Shown here one piece after another: positions 25,892 to 35,027 of a stretch of 64,000 bases of DNA (position 1 is the stretch's first letter; every line of letters begins with the position of its first letter). The stretch is from JASLEW01 sp035544895. GTDB taxonomy: Bacteria > Acidobacteriota > Thermoanaerobaculia > Multivoradales > UBA5704. The notes under the pieces were generated by a model. It was not told the DNA's origin and searched no databases. It saw nothing but the letters and a program-made list of their open reading frames with translations. A program made the translations under genes and the position numbers. The stretch lies in assembly GCA_035544895.1 (NCBI GenBank), contig DASZZM010000093.1, positions 48,191 through 112,190 of the forward strand, in the 5' to 3' direction.

Positions 25892-28059
25892 GCTCGCCGG
25901 CCGGACCCCCCGAAGGCGACGCGCTTTCCGTTTGGCAGGAAAAGCTAGGCTTCCTGCGGGTGCAGGAGGCGATCACCGCCGATGCTGAGCAGAAGTTTGC
26001 TCTCCACAAGCAGATCGAGGAGGCGCAAAACAAGATCCGCGAGCTGGAGTCGGCCTCGGGCCCGACATCACCGAAACTGCCGGCGCTGGAGGCAGCATCC
26101 CTCCCCCGCTTGTACCAGCTCCCCTCCCCACCGGCCGACTTCACCGGCCGCGAAAAGGATCTGGCGGCACTGCGAGGCGCCCTGGCGACCGGCGGCGCCA
26201 CGGCGATCTTCGGCTTGCGCGGCATGGGCGGTGTGGGCAAGACGGCTCTCGCGTTGAAGCTCGCCCATGAGATCTCTGCGCAGTACCCCGACGCCCAGAT
26301 CTACCTCGACCTCTTGGGGGTGACGACGCCGCTCTCGGCGCCCCAGGCCATGGCGCATGTGGTCCGCTCTCTCCACCCCGAGGCACGGCTGCCCGAGGAG
26401 GGAGATGCGCTGCTGGCGGTCTACCGGTCAGTGCTTCATGGCAAGCGCGTCCTTCTACTGATGGACAACGCCTCCGGCCGCGAGCAGGTGGAGCCCCTCC
26501 TCCCTCCGCCGGGGTGTGTCCTCCTCGTCACCTCACGCTTTCGCTTCGCCCTTCCCGGCCTCACCGCCAGGGATCTCGACGAGCTGCCTGCTGAGGAAGC
26601 CCGGGCGCTTCTGCTGCGCATCAGCCCGCGGATCGGCAATGCGGCTTCCGAGCTCGCCCGCATTTGCGGCGGCCTGCCACTCGCCCTGCGCCTGGCCGGC
26701 AGCACACTGGCTGATCGCGTAGATCTATCCCCAGCCGTCTATGCTCAACGGCTGGCCGCGGGCCGGGAGCGGCTCGAGCCGGTCGAAGCCTCGCTAAGCC
26801 TGAGCTACGAGCTCCTGCCCATCGAGCTCCGCAAGCTCTGGCGCCTGCTCGCGATCTTTCCCGTGACCTTCGACGCTGCGGCCGTGGCGGCGGTCTGGGA
26901 GCTGGACGACTCCACCGCGGATGGTGCGCTCGGCAAGCTGGTGACGAGCAGTCTGCTCGAATGGGAGGAGGTCGCTTCCCGCTACCGCCTCCACGATCTG
27001 GCCCGCCTCTTTGCGGACCGGCACCTGGACGAGGCTGAAAGCGCCATTGCCCGCCGCCGTCATGCCACTTATTACCTGGAGGTTCTTCAGCGTGCCGACT
27101 CCCTCTACAAGCAGGGGGGTGAGGGGGTTCTCCACGGGCTCCGCCTGTTCGATGCCGAGTGGGGCAACCTTCAGGCCGGACAGGCGTGGGCGGCGGCTCA
27201 GCCGCCTGAGGACGCCGCGGCCACCGCACTATGCGACGACTATCCCGACGCGGGCGCCTATTGCCTGAGACTGCGCCTCTCGGAGCGGGAGCAGATCCAT
27301 TGGAGAGAGTTAGCGCTCGCAGCGGCCCGGCGCAAGGGCGATCGCAAGGCACAAGCAGTGCACCTCGGCAACCTGGGGGTCGCCTACAGAATCTTAGGCG
27401 AGCACGACCGCGCCATCGAGCTGTTCGAGCAGCACCTCGCCATCGCTCGCGAGATCGGCGACCGCCGCGGGGAGGGCACGGCCATCGGCAACTTGGGGAC
27501 TGCCTACGCGGCCCTCGGCGAGCCCCGCCGCGCCATCGAGTTCCTCGAGCAGGACCTCGCAATCGCTCGCGAGATCGGCAATCGCCGCGGGGAGGGCAAT
27601 GCCCTCGGCAACCTGGGAAACGCCTACAGCATCCTCGGCGAGCCCCGCCGCGCCATCGAGCTCCACGAGCAGAACCGCGCAGTCGCCCGTGAGATTGGCG
27701 ACCGCCACGGGGAGGGCAATGCCCTCGGCAACTTGGGGATCGCCTACAGAAGCCTCGGCGAGCCACGCCGAGCCATTGAGCTCTACGAACAGCAACTCGC
27801 CATCACCCGTGAGATCGGAGACCGCTGGGGTCAAGGAAGGGCGAGCTGGAACCTCGGTCTGGTCTTCGAGCAGCAAGGCGATCTCGCCCTCGCCGCGGAG
27901 CTCATGCAGGTCTTGGTGGACCTGGAGCGCGGGGCCGGTCAGGCCGATGCCGAACAGGACGCAGCCCGCGTCAGCGCGATTCGAGCAAAGCTCGCCGAGG
28001 GCGGTTCTTCGGCGAGAGGTGGCCGACGAAGCTGGGCTTTCTGGCGCAAGAAACAGTGA
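25888..28059 (+). CDS. STAND NTPase: adaptor domain, NB-ARC, TPR repeats
   Basis: 723 residues from ATG 25888 (ATGA overlap). Residues 13-54 are the adaptor shared with the TIR protein. NB-ARC follows: DFTGREKDL near 84, Walker A GMGGVGKT (112-119), Walker B VLLLMD (188-193), sensor TSR (215-217) and GLPLAL (262-267). A winged-helix region contains LSLSYELLPIELRKLWRLLA and YRLHDLARLFA. From about residue 490 there are five 40-residue TPRs (AxxLGNLGxAYxxLGExxRAIELxEQxLAIAREIGDRxGEG), and a basic tail ends the protein. Expected to sense a trigger through the TPRs, oligomerise with ATP, and activate the TIR protein by homotypic contact. Target unknown; antiphage or programmed-death role is inference. 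Confidence 0.88.
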   Translation: MSSPAGPPEGDALSVWQEKLGFLRVQEAITADAEQKFALHKQIEEAQNKIRELESASGPTSPKLPALEAASLPRLYQLPSPPADFTGREKDLAALRGALATGGATAIFGLRGMGGVGKTALALKLAHEISAQYPDAQIYLDLLGVTTPLSAPQAMAHVVRSLHPEARLPEEGDALLAVYRSVLHGKRVLLLMDNASGREQVEPLLPPPGCVLLVTSRFRFALPGLTARDLDELPAEEARALLLRISPRIGNAASELARICGGLPLALRLAGSTLADRVDLSPAVYAQRLAAGRERLEPVEASLSLSYELLPIELRKLWRLLAIFPVTFDAAAVAAVWELDDSTADGALGKLVTSSLLEWEEVASRYRLHDLARLFADRHLDEAESAIARRRHATYYLEVLQRADSLYKQGGEGVLHGLRLFDAEWGNLQAGQAWAAAQPPEDAAATALCDDYPDAGAYCLRLRLSEREQIHWRELALAAARRKGDRKAQAVHLGNLGVAYRILGEHDRAIELFEQHLAIAREIGDRRGEGTAIGNLGTAYAALGEPRRAIEFLEQDLAIAREIGNRRGEGNALGNLGNAYSILGEPRRAIELHEQNRAVAREIGDRHGEGNALGNLGIAYRSLGEPRRAIELYEQQLAITREIGDRWGQGRASWNLGLVFEQQGDLALAAELMQVLVDLERGAGQADAEQDAARVSAIRAKLAEGGSSARGGRRSWAFWRKKQ
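27355..27830 (+). repeat. 120-bp tandem coding repeats (TPR array)
   Basis: Four to five near-identical 120-bp units within the STAND gene (GGCAACCTGGGG, then ATCGAGCT and GAGATCGGCGACCGCC recur each unit). High DNA identity implies recent duplication or gene conversion and allows the sensor to change length in frame. Confidence 0.8.
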
Positions 28060-28105
28060 AGTCTCTCCCTCCGGACATCGCGAGCGCCAAGTCCCATTCC
28101 CGGTC

Positions 28106-29980
28106 TCACCGGTAAGCCTTGGCCTGGATGCGGTAGAGCTCGGCGTACTGGCCGTTCTTGGCCATCAGGTCTTCGTGGCTGCCAGACTCGGCGAGGCGGG
28201 CGTGGTCGAGGACGACGATGAAGTCGGCCATGCGGACGGTCGAGAAGCGGTGGGAGACGAGGAGGGTGATGCGGCCGTCGGGCGCGTCCTGGCGCGGAGC
28301 GCCCGCGCGGCCGCCGCGCGCCGCCGCGGCGTAGCGCTCGAAGAGGGCATGCTCGGTCTCGGCGTCGAGCGCCGCGGTGGGCTCGTCGAGCACGAGGAGC
28401 AGGGGGCGCTCGCGCATGAAGCCGCGGGCGAGGGCGAGCTTCTGCCACTGGCCGAAGCTGAGCTCCACGCCCTCGGGCCAGGTCTGGCCGAGCTGGGTCT
28501 CGAGGCCGGCGGGGAGCTGCTCGACGACGTCGCCGGCGCCGGCGCGGTCGACCGCCGCCGCCACCGCCGGCGTGTCGTCGAGGCGCGGCAGGTCGCCGAT
28601 GCCCACGGTGTGGCGCGCCCTGAGCTCGAAACGGAAGAAGTCCTGGAAGGCGCCGGACAGGCGCGCGCGCCACGCGTCGGGCGGCATGCGCGCCAGCTCG
28701 CCGCCGTCGACCAGGATGCGGCCGCTGGTCGGCTGGTACAGGCGGCACAAGAGCTTCACCAGCGTCGTTTTCCCGGCGCCGTTCTCACCCACGATGGCGA
28801 CCACCGAGCCGGGCGCGAGTAGCAGGCTCACGTCGTCGAGCACCAGGCGGTCGGTCCCGGGATAGGCAAAGGAGACGTGCTCGAAGCGGATGCCTTCAGC
28901 GAGCCGCTCGGGCACGGGAGCGTCGGCGTCTTCGACCAGCGAGGCCGCATAGTCTTCGAGCCAGGCAAGGCGCTTGGACCCTTCGAGCCAGATGCCGCGC
29001 AGGAACCCGATCTCCCCCACCGTCGCTCCGATGTAGGCCGAGAGGCGCGAGCCCGCCGCCAGCACCAGCAGGACGTCCCCGGGGCTTGCCGCGCGCGCCG
29101 AGACTACGAAGACGACCGCCCCCACGTAGGCGGCGCCGAACACCGCCCATCCCAGCGCGTACCAGGCGGCGCTGCCGCGCCGGGCGGCGGCCACCGGTCC
29201 GTACCAGCGCTCCCACGCCGCGCGGCGCCGCGCCACGAGACCGGCGCCGATGCGCATCGCGCGGACTTCTTTGCCGGGCGGCGCGGTGGTGGCGAGGTCG
29301 AAGAGATGCCGCGCCAACCGCTGGGCCGGAGCGCCCCGCTCTTCGACGGCGCGCTCCACCCCGGGCCGCCACGCCGAAGCCAGCACCGTCGGCAGGGCAA
29401 AGACCGCGAGCAGCGCGAGCGCCGGATGGATCGACACGAGCAGCGCCAGGGTCACGCCGAGGCGGAGAATCCAGCCGCAGGTGGTGAACAGCGACATGTA
29501 CATGTGGTCGAGCACGAAGACCTGGTTGCGCAGAATGGCGAGCCGGTCCAGGTATTCCGGCCGTTCGTGGTGCTCGACGGTGGCAACCGACGCCTGGAGC
29601 CCCGCCACGTGCGACTCGAGAGCGATGGTCACCCGGTCGCGGAACCGCCGCTGGACGCGGTCGCTGAACACGCGCAGAAACCAGGTGGCAGCCGCCGACA
29701 CTCCCAGCCCCACGGCGGCGGTCATCACCTGTCCGCGCCTGCCGGCGAGCGCGCCGTCAGCCATGAGCTTGAGCCAAAGCGCCAGGAGGGCATCCGGCAG
29801 CGCGGCGAGCAGCGACAACCCGAACGCGGCGCTCAGCAGCGCCGGCTCGGCCCGGTAGCCGCGCTCGAGCGCGCGCCACATGGCGGGCAGTGCAGGCGGC
29901 AGCTCGCCAATAGGCCTGCGCGCGCTCACCCGGCTCTGTTCGGCGGGGTCGGCGGCGGGGGCGGGGCTACTCGAGGACAT
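28106..29980 (-). CDS. ABC exporter, fused membrane and ATPase domains (second of pair)
   Basis: 624 residues. Six-helix transmembrane domain (about 60-330), then an ATPase with Walker A VGENGAGKTTL near 395, Q-loop AFQDFF, signature ELSFGQWQKLALARG, Walker B LLVLDEPTA and switch His in LLVSHRFSTVR. The signature begins SFGQ instead of SGGQ. It is translated after the next-listed exporter, with which it overlaps by 14 nt, so the two likely form a heterodimer. The substrate (lipid, peptide or drug) cannot be told. Confidence 0.88.
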   Translation of the reverse strand: MSSSSPAPAADPAEQSRVSARRPIGELPPALPAMWRALERGYRAEPALLSAAFGLSLLAALPDALLALWLKLMADGALAGRRGQVMTAAVGLGVSAAATWFLRVFSDRVQRRFRDRVTIALESHVAGLQASVATVEHHERPEYLDRLAILRNQVFVLDHMYMSLFTTCGWILRLGVTLALLVSIHPALALLAVFALPTVLASAWRPGVERAVEERGAPAQRLARHLFDLATTAPPGKEVRAMRIGAGLVARRRAAWERWYGPVAAARRGSAAWYALGWAVFGAAYVGAVVFVVSARAASPGDVLLVLAAGSRLSAYIGATVGEIGFLRGIWLEGSKRLAWLEDYAASLVEDADAPVPERLAEGIRFEHVSFAYPGTDRLVLDDVSLLLAPGSVVAIVGENGAGKTTLVKLLCRLYQPTSGRILVDGGELARMPPDAWRARLSGAFQDFFRFELRARHTVGIGDLPRLDDTPAVAAAVDRAGAGDVVEQLPAGLETQLGQTWPEGVELSFGQWQKLALARGFMRERPLLLVLDEPTAALDAETEHALFERYAAAARGGRAGAPRQDAPDGRITLLVSHRFSTVRMADFIVVLDHARLAESGSHEDLMAKNGQYAELYRIQAKAYR

Positions 29981-31889
29981 CGAGCTCCTCTCCCGGCTCG
30001 CCGTCCCCGCCGAAGCGCGAGGCTTGCAGCTCGAACATCGTCCGGTAGCGGCCGCCGGCCGCCATCAGCTCGTCGTGAGTGCCGAGCTCGATCACCTGGC
30101 CGTGCTCGAGCACGCAGATGCGGTCGGCGTGGCGCACCGTCGAGAAGCGGTGCGAGATCAGGATCGTGGTGGTGTGCCGGGTGGCGGCCAGGATGCGGTC
30201 GAAGATCTCGGCCTCGCCGCGCACGTCGAGCTGGGCGGTCGGCTCGTCGAGCAGCACCACCCCGGCGCCGAGCCGCACGGCACAGAGCGCCCGCGCCAGC
30301 GCGATGCGCTGCCACTGGCCGCCGGACAGATCGGTGCCGCCGGGGTAGCCGCGCGCCAGGACGGTCGAGAGATCGGCCAGGCCCGCTGCGCCGGCCTCGG
30401 CGAGCGCGGCAAGGATCACCTCGTCCGCGGCGCCGGCCGGCGCCACGTTGTCGCGCAGGGACAGCTCGAAGCGGATGAAGTCCTGGAAGACGGCGGTCAC
30501 CCGCGAGCGCCAGCTCTCGGGGTCGAGGGCGCGGAGGTCGACGCCGTCCACCTCGATGGCCCCGTCCTGGGGGTCATAGAGCCGGCAGAGGAGCTTGGCG
30601 AGCGTGGTCTTGCCGGCGCCGTTCTGGCCGACGATGGCGAGCGACGAGCCGGCGGGAATTGTCAGATCGAAGCCCGCGAGCACCGGCGCGTCCGCGGCGG
30701 GGTAGGCGAATCTGACCTGGCGAAATCGGATCTCGCGCGCCGGCATCCCGGCGGCGGACCGGTGGCCCTCGACCAAGGCGCCCGCGGGATCCATGGCCTG
30801 CCGCAGGCGCAGCACCGCGGCCGCCGGCGATGCGGCGCTGTCGAGCGCCCACGACAGCCCGCCGAAGGCGATCGCCCCCGTGCTCATTGCGGCGGCGGCA
30901 AACGTCACCAGCCGATCGAGCGCGAGTCTGCCCTCGGCCGCGGCGGCGGCCAGCGACCAGAACACGATGACGTTCGCGGCAACGACGAGCAGCAGGCTCC
31001 AGACGACCGAGCGCTCGCGCAGGCGTGTCGCCCGCCAGAGGAGGTCGGCGAGGAAGCGGCGGCGCGAGCGGAAACGCTCCACGATCCAGGGGCCGAGCCC
31101 GAACAGGCGCAGCTCCTTGGCGGCCGGGGGATCGACCGCGAGCCGGTAGGCGTAGTCGGCATGGCGCTGCGCCTGGCGCACCTCGTCGGTGTTGCGGTCG
31201 CGCCACACTCCGCTCTCGCGCAGCAGCCAATGGGTGGCGAGCCACGCCCCCGCGAGCAGGAGCGGCGCCCACCAGGCGTAGGCGGCGAGCAGGGCCGCCG
31301 CGGCCAGCCCGCTCACCATCTCCACCAGCCCCGAGGCGATGAACTCCATCGAGATGTAGATGGGCGGGCCGCTGATGCCGAGATCGAAATCGCGGGCCAT
31401 CGCGAGGTCTGTGGTGAGCTGGGGATTCTCGAGGTGTCCCATGCCCGGCGGGCGGACGCAGGTGGCCGTGAGCTGATCGTAGAGCCAGGCGGCGGTCCGG
31501 CTCCCGAGGTTGGCGCCGACCACGTGGTGGATGGGCGCGAGCACCTGGAGCAGCACGAACACCACGCCGACCAGGAACAGGGGCGGCGCCAGGCCGCCCA
31601 GGTCCACGGTTCCCCCGGCAATCGAGTTGAGCGCGCCGGCGGGTCCCTGCCCGGCGATCAATTGGTGCGCGCCGGGTCCCGACCCGGCAGTCAATTGGAG
31701 CGCGCCGGGTCCCTGCCCGGCGCGGGCCTGGACCGCTCCGACGAGCCAGCCCATGGCAACGGCGAAGAGCGCCGGCAGAAGGCCACGCAGAAGGAGGAGG
31801 GTCCACCAGGCGGCGGCCAGGGCGCGGTCGGCACGGGGCAGCACCCCGGCGAAGATCCACTCATTACGGGCGCGCAGACGCTCGATCAT
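29967..31889 (-). CDS. ABC exporter, fused membrane and ATPase domains (first of pair)
   Basis: 640 residues starting at ATG 31889. After the first membrane helix (LLPALFAVAMGWLVGAV) comes a triplicated 11-residue insert (AGQGPGALQLT, AGSGPGAHQLI, AGQGPAGALNS) encoded by family-3 repeats. The helices resume at LAPPLFLVGVVFVLLQVL. The ATPase has Walker A VGQNGAGKTT, signature DLSGGQWQRIALARAL, Walker B VVLLDEPTA and ISHRFSTVR. TAAGCT at 31896-31901 (minus strand) ends 6 nt before the start, suggesting a leaderless mRNA. Forms an operon with the second exporter. Confidence 0.88.
   Translation of the reverse strand: MIERLRARNEWIFAGVLPRADRALAAAWWTLLLLRGLLPALFAVAMGWLVGAVQARAGQGPGALQLTAGSGPGAHQLIAGQGPAGALNSIAGGTVDLGGLAPPLFLVGVVFVLLQVLAPIHHVVGANLGSRTAAWLYDQLTATCVRPPGMGHLENPQLTTDLAMARDFDLGISGPPIYISMEFIASGLVEMVSGLAAAALLAAYAWWAPLLLAGAWLATHWLLRESGVWRDRNTDEVRQAQRHADYAYRLAVDPPAAKELRLFGLGPWIVERFRSRRRFLADLLWRATRLRERSVVWSLLLVVAANVIVFWSLAAAAAEGRLALDRLVTFAAAAMSTGAIAFGGLSWALDSAASPAAAVLRLRQAMDPAGALVEGHRSAAGMPAREIRFRQVRFAYPAADAPVLAGFDLTIPAGSSLAIVGQNGAGKTTLAKLLCRLYDPQDGAIEVDGVDLRALDPESWRSRVTAVFQDFIRFELSLRDNVAPAGAADEVILAALAEAGAAGLADLSTVLARGYPGGTDLSGGQWQRIALARALCAVRLGAGVVLLDEPTAQLDVRGEAEIFDRILAATRHTTTILISHRFSTVRHADRICVLEHGQVIELGTHDELMAAGGRYRTMFELQASRFGGDGEPGEELDVLE
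31632..31730. repeat. 33-bp triplicate of the family-3 palindrome, in frame in an ABC exporter
   Basis: Three units of period 33 (TCAATTG recurs at 31658 and 31691), each containing GCCGGGTCCC followed by a CCCGGC arm. They encode three 11-residue units in the loop after the first membrane helix. Confidence 0.85.
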
Positions 31890-32074
31890 GCGGATAGCTT
31901 ATCGGCGCCCAACCGCGGGGGGAATTCCTTCGCGCCGTCGGTCTACTCCTCGAGGCCGCTCAGCGGGACTGCAGTGGCAGCCGTTCCGGGTGCGGCGGCG
32001 CGCCGGGCGCTTGTCTTCTCGGCGAGGCTTCAATAGGCTGCTGCGATATTCCAGCTCCGAAACAGGGAGGTACC

Positions 32075-33943
32075 ATGGCGACGTCCGCTCTCGTCTATCG
32101 CCTGCGGTGGCTCGGCCCGCTGCTGCTCCTGCTCCTCGTCGGGGCGACGACCTCCGCGCCGGCGCAACCCGCCGGCACCCAGGGTCAGGCCACCCAGGGT
32201 CAGCCCGCCACGACCGCGGCGGCTACCACCGCACCGCCCTCCGCGACCAGCGACCAGCCGCCACCGGCCAGTGCTCCTCCACCGGCGAAGAAAGGCACCG
32301 CCGCGGCGGGAGACGCCGAGATCCAGGCCGCGGCGTGCAGCAACAAGACGGACGGGCCTTTGCCATCGAGCCCCAACCTCGCCCGAATTCAGGGCGTGAT
32401 CATCTCGCCGCTGCGCGAGCTTCCCGACGTCACGCTGATCCTGGTGGAGAAGAAAACATCCAACCACTACGTGCTGGAACGCGTCCCGACACGCTGCACG
32501 TCAGGCCAAGAAGCCGCCCGAAGCTTCGCCTACTGGATCGAGGTGCCCCCGGGGACGTACGACCTGAGCCTCTCGGCACCGCACTACGAGTCCCATTCTG
32601 TGTCGGGCATCACCGTCGCCGGCAACGAGATCAAGCAACAGGATCTAAAGCTGGTCCGGCAAGAGGAAGGCAAGAGCGTGAGGCTCCTCTGGCTGCCGCT
32701 GGCGTTCCTGCTCAGCATCTGGCTGGTCCGCTGGAACAACATCGCAAAGCCGAGCCGGCTCGGCGTGCTCGCACAGTTGGACGACCTGAAGCGCCTCCTC
32801 TCCTCCGGCAGCCCACCCTCCTCCGGCAGCCCCCTATCCTCCGGCAGCTCCCTTATCCAGGAGCTCGACAGGGCGGGCAGGAAGCTGAATGACAGGTGGG
32901 CGGTGCTGGACTGGCTGTTCTGGTCGCGGGGGCAGGAGCTCGCGAGCTGGAGCTTGATCCACAAGGCGGACCTCGAGCTTCTCGCCGCCGCGGACCTGGA
33001 GAAGATCAACGCCCGCCTGGCTTCGGTGCAGCAGCGGCTGGTGGAGATCGACAAATCGACAGCCAAGAGCCTGGTGGAGCGCATCGCCGCCGAGCTCAAG
33101 TGCGAGCCTGCAAAGATCAACAAGGAGGCGAGAAGGCAGGTCCTGATCGAGGCCACCAGCTATCTCTTCGACTTCACCGACACCGAGTTCGCCTCCCTGA
33201 CGAGCTGGCAGAACAAGGCTGTCTGGCTGACCCTCGTCGGCGTCCTCCTGATCCTTGGCGTGGGCGCGAGCGAGGGGCACGCGGCGCTCTTCCTCGCCGG
33301 AGCGGTGGGCGGTTTCTTGAGCCGCCTCACCAGAGAGCTCAAGCGGGCGGACGTGCCGACCGACTACGGCGCCTCGTGGTCGACCCTTTTCCTGAGTCCG
33401 GTCGCCGGCGCCATCGCGGGATGGTTCGGCGTCGCGCTGATCATGCTGCTCAACGATCCGACCGTCGGCGTGCTGGCGGGCCCGCTCAAGATAATCAACT
33501 GGGATGCGCACAACACCGCTGCGACCCTGGCGGCGGCTTTCGTGCTGGGCTTCTCGGAGCGCCTGTTCGATCGCATCGTTTCCCAGCTCGAAGAGGCAAT
33601 CGACAAGAAGAAAGAAGGCGCGCAGAAGGCCAGCTCCAAGCCTCCGGACGCCCCGCAGGCGCCGGCGCCGCCCAAGCCTGGAATGACGTCCATGTCTCCC
33701 AGCACCGTCGCGCCGGGAGGCGAGGTCACGGCCCAGCTCGAGAACCTGGACGCGGCCAAGGTGAAAGGAGTGGTCCTGACGCAAGCCGGGAGCGCCGACA
33801 GGCAGGTGGTCAACCCGCGCGCGGAAGCCGGCAAGTTGAAGTTCACCATTGCCGCCGACACGCCGGCCGGGACCTATCGGATCGTCCTCCTGGCTCCGGA
33901 TCGGATCGAGACGGGTAAGGACCTGAGGGTCTCGGAGGCGTAG
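32075..33943 (+). CDS. multi-pass membrane protein of unknown function
   Basis: 622 residues from ATG 32075 with GGAGG at 32066-32070. A signal peptide (1-30) and a Gln/Thr/Pro/Ala-rich spacer are followed by a beta domain (about 100-205: IQGVIISPLRELPDVTLILV). Then come a membrane helix (LLWLPLAFLLSIWLVRW), a cytosolic helical region with a short SSGSP repeat, and three or more helices (WLTLVGVLLILGVGA, ALFLAGAVGGFLSRL, VAGAIAGWFGVALIMLL). The C-terminus after AIDKKKEG has a Pro-rich linker and an IPT-like beta domain. No family is recognised. It stands alone between the exporters and the iron operon. Confidence 0.75.
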   Translation: MATSALVYRLRWLGPLLLLLLVGATTSAPAQPAGTQGQATQGQPATTAAATTAPPSATSDQPPPASAPPPAKKGTAAAGDAEIQAAACSNKTDGPLPSSPNLARIQGVIISPLRELPDVTLILVEKKTSNHYVLERVPTRCTSGQEAARSFAYWIEVPPGTYDLSLSAPHYESHSVSGITVAGNEIKQQDLKLVRQEEGKSVRLLWLPLAFLLSIWLVRWNNIAKPSRLGVLAQLDDLKRLLSSGSPPSSGSPLSSGSSLIQELDRAGRKLNDRWAVLDWLFWSRGQELASWSLIHKADLELLAAADLEKINARLASVQQRLVEIDKSTAKSLVERIAAELKCEPAKINKEARRQVLIEATSYLFDFTDTEFASLTSWQNKAVWLTLVGVLLILGVGASEGHAALFLAGAVGGFLSRLTRELKRADVPTDYGASWSTLFLSPVAGAIAGWFGVALIMLLNDPTVGVLAGPLKIINWDAHNTAATLAAAFVLGFSERLFDRIVSQLEEAIDKKKEGAQKASSKPPDAPQAPAPPKPGMTSMSPSTVAPGGEVTAQLENLDAAKVKGVVLTQAGSADRQVVNPRAEAGKLKFTIAADTPAGTYRIVLLAPDRIETGKDLRVSEA

Positions 33944-33970
33944 CGCGCGCCGGCCGGCCGGCGGCGAGCC

Positions 33971-35020
33971 TCACACCCGTGCCGGCTCGCCGCCGTCGCC
34001 GCAGCAGGGCTCGCCGATGGCGGCGATGGGGCGGCCGTGGGGACAAAGGGCAGGATGGTCGAGGAAGGCACAGACCTGGTCCTCGAAGCCGGCGGCGACC
34101 GGGATGGCGCGGCCGCACTCCTCCAGGACCGAGCCGGGGGCGAGGGTGCGGGCGAGCAGGGCTTCGGCCAGGCGCACCCGCCGCACCGACGCCGCGGCCT
34201 GCGCGCGCCCGCGCTCGGTGAAGGCGATCTTGCCGCCGGCAAAGACCAGCACGCCCTCGGCGAGCAGGTCGGCGACGCCGCGGCGCGCCACCGAGACCGT
34301 CCGCCCGTCCTCCTCGAGCAGCCGCCACAGGTCGGCCAGCACCGATTGCCGTTCCGGGCTGCCGGGCTCTCCCAGAGCCGCCAGGCGGCCGTGCTCGAGG
34401 CGGATCTCGCGCCCCGCGCGGGAGGCGATGGCGGGGTCGTGGGTGACCAGCACCAGCGTGTGGCCGCGCTGGTGCAGGTCGGCCAGCAGCGACATCACCA
34501 CGGCTTCGTTGACCGCGTCGAGGTTCCCGGTGGGTTCGTCGGCGAGGATGAGAGGGGGCTGGTTGATGAGCGCGCGGGCGATGCAGACCCGCTGCTGCTC
34601 GCCGCCCGAGAGCTGGCTGGGCAGGTGCTGCAGCCGCTCGCCGAGGCCAACCCGGCGGAGCGCCTCCTCGGCCTCGCCGCGGTCGGTCATGCTGTGGACG
34701 TACTGCGCCAGCATCACGTTCTCGAGCGCCGTCAGGTAGGAGATGAGGTGGAACTGCTGGAAGACCAGGCCGACGGTCTGCTGGCGGTAGCGAGCGAGCT
34801 CGCGCGCGCCCAGACCGGCCAGGTCGACCCCGCCGACCCGCACGCGGCCCGCGGACGGCCGGTCGAGCCCTGAAAGGACGTTGAGCAGCGTGGTCTTGCC
34901 GGACCCCGAGGGCCCGGTCACCGCCACCCATTCGCCTTCGGCGATGTCCAGGGACACGTCGTCGAGCGCGCTCAGCGATCCGAAACGGCGGCTCAACCCT
35001 GCGACCTCGACCAGCGGCAT
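33971..35020 (-). CDS. ABC transporter ATPase fused to a DtxR-type metal-sensing domain
   Basis: 349 residues. Residues 1-225 are a LolD/MacB-class ATPase: Walker A GPSGSGKTT, QLSGGEQQRVCIARAL, ILADEPTGNLD and VLVTHDP. Residues 230-340 read like the C-terminal half of an iron-dependent repressor: LLAEGVLVFAGGKIAFTERG, VRRVRLAEALLARTL, EECGRAIP, FLDHPALCPHGRPI. The Cys of the DtxR metal site is kept, but the Glu-His that should follow is not; extra Cys (EPCCGDGG) occur at the end. Last gene of the iron operon, 7 nt after the permease. The fused domain probably senses metal to control transport; this is inference. Confidence 0.85.
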   Translation of the reverse strand: MPLVEVAGLSRRFGSLSALDDVSLDIAEGEWVAVTGPSGSGKTTLLNVLSGLDRPSAGRVRVGGVDLAGLGARELARYRQQTVGLVFQQFHLISYLTALENVMLAQYVHSMTDRGEAEEALRRVGLGERLQHLPSQLSGGEQQRVCIARALINQPPLILADEPTGNLDAVNEAVVMSLLADLHQRGHTLVLVTHDPAIASRAGREIRLEHGRLAALGEPGSPERQSVLADLWRLLEEDGRTVSVARRGVADLLAEGVLVFAGGKIAFTERGRAQAAASVRRVRLAEALLARTLAPGSVLEECGRAIPVAAGFEDQVCAFLDHPALCPHGRPIAAIGEPCCGDGGEPARV

Positions 35021-35027
35021 GCTCGCC

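Noticed and set aside
27355..27830. Regularly spaced 120-bp direct repeats that could be mistaken for a CRISPR-like array.
   Set aside because: The whole unit is repeated with no unique spacers, it is in frame, and it encodes TPRs.
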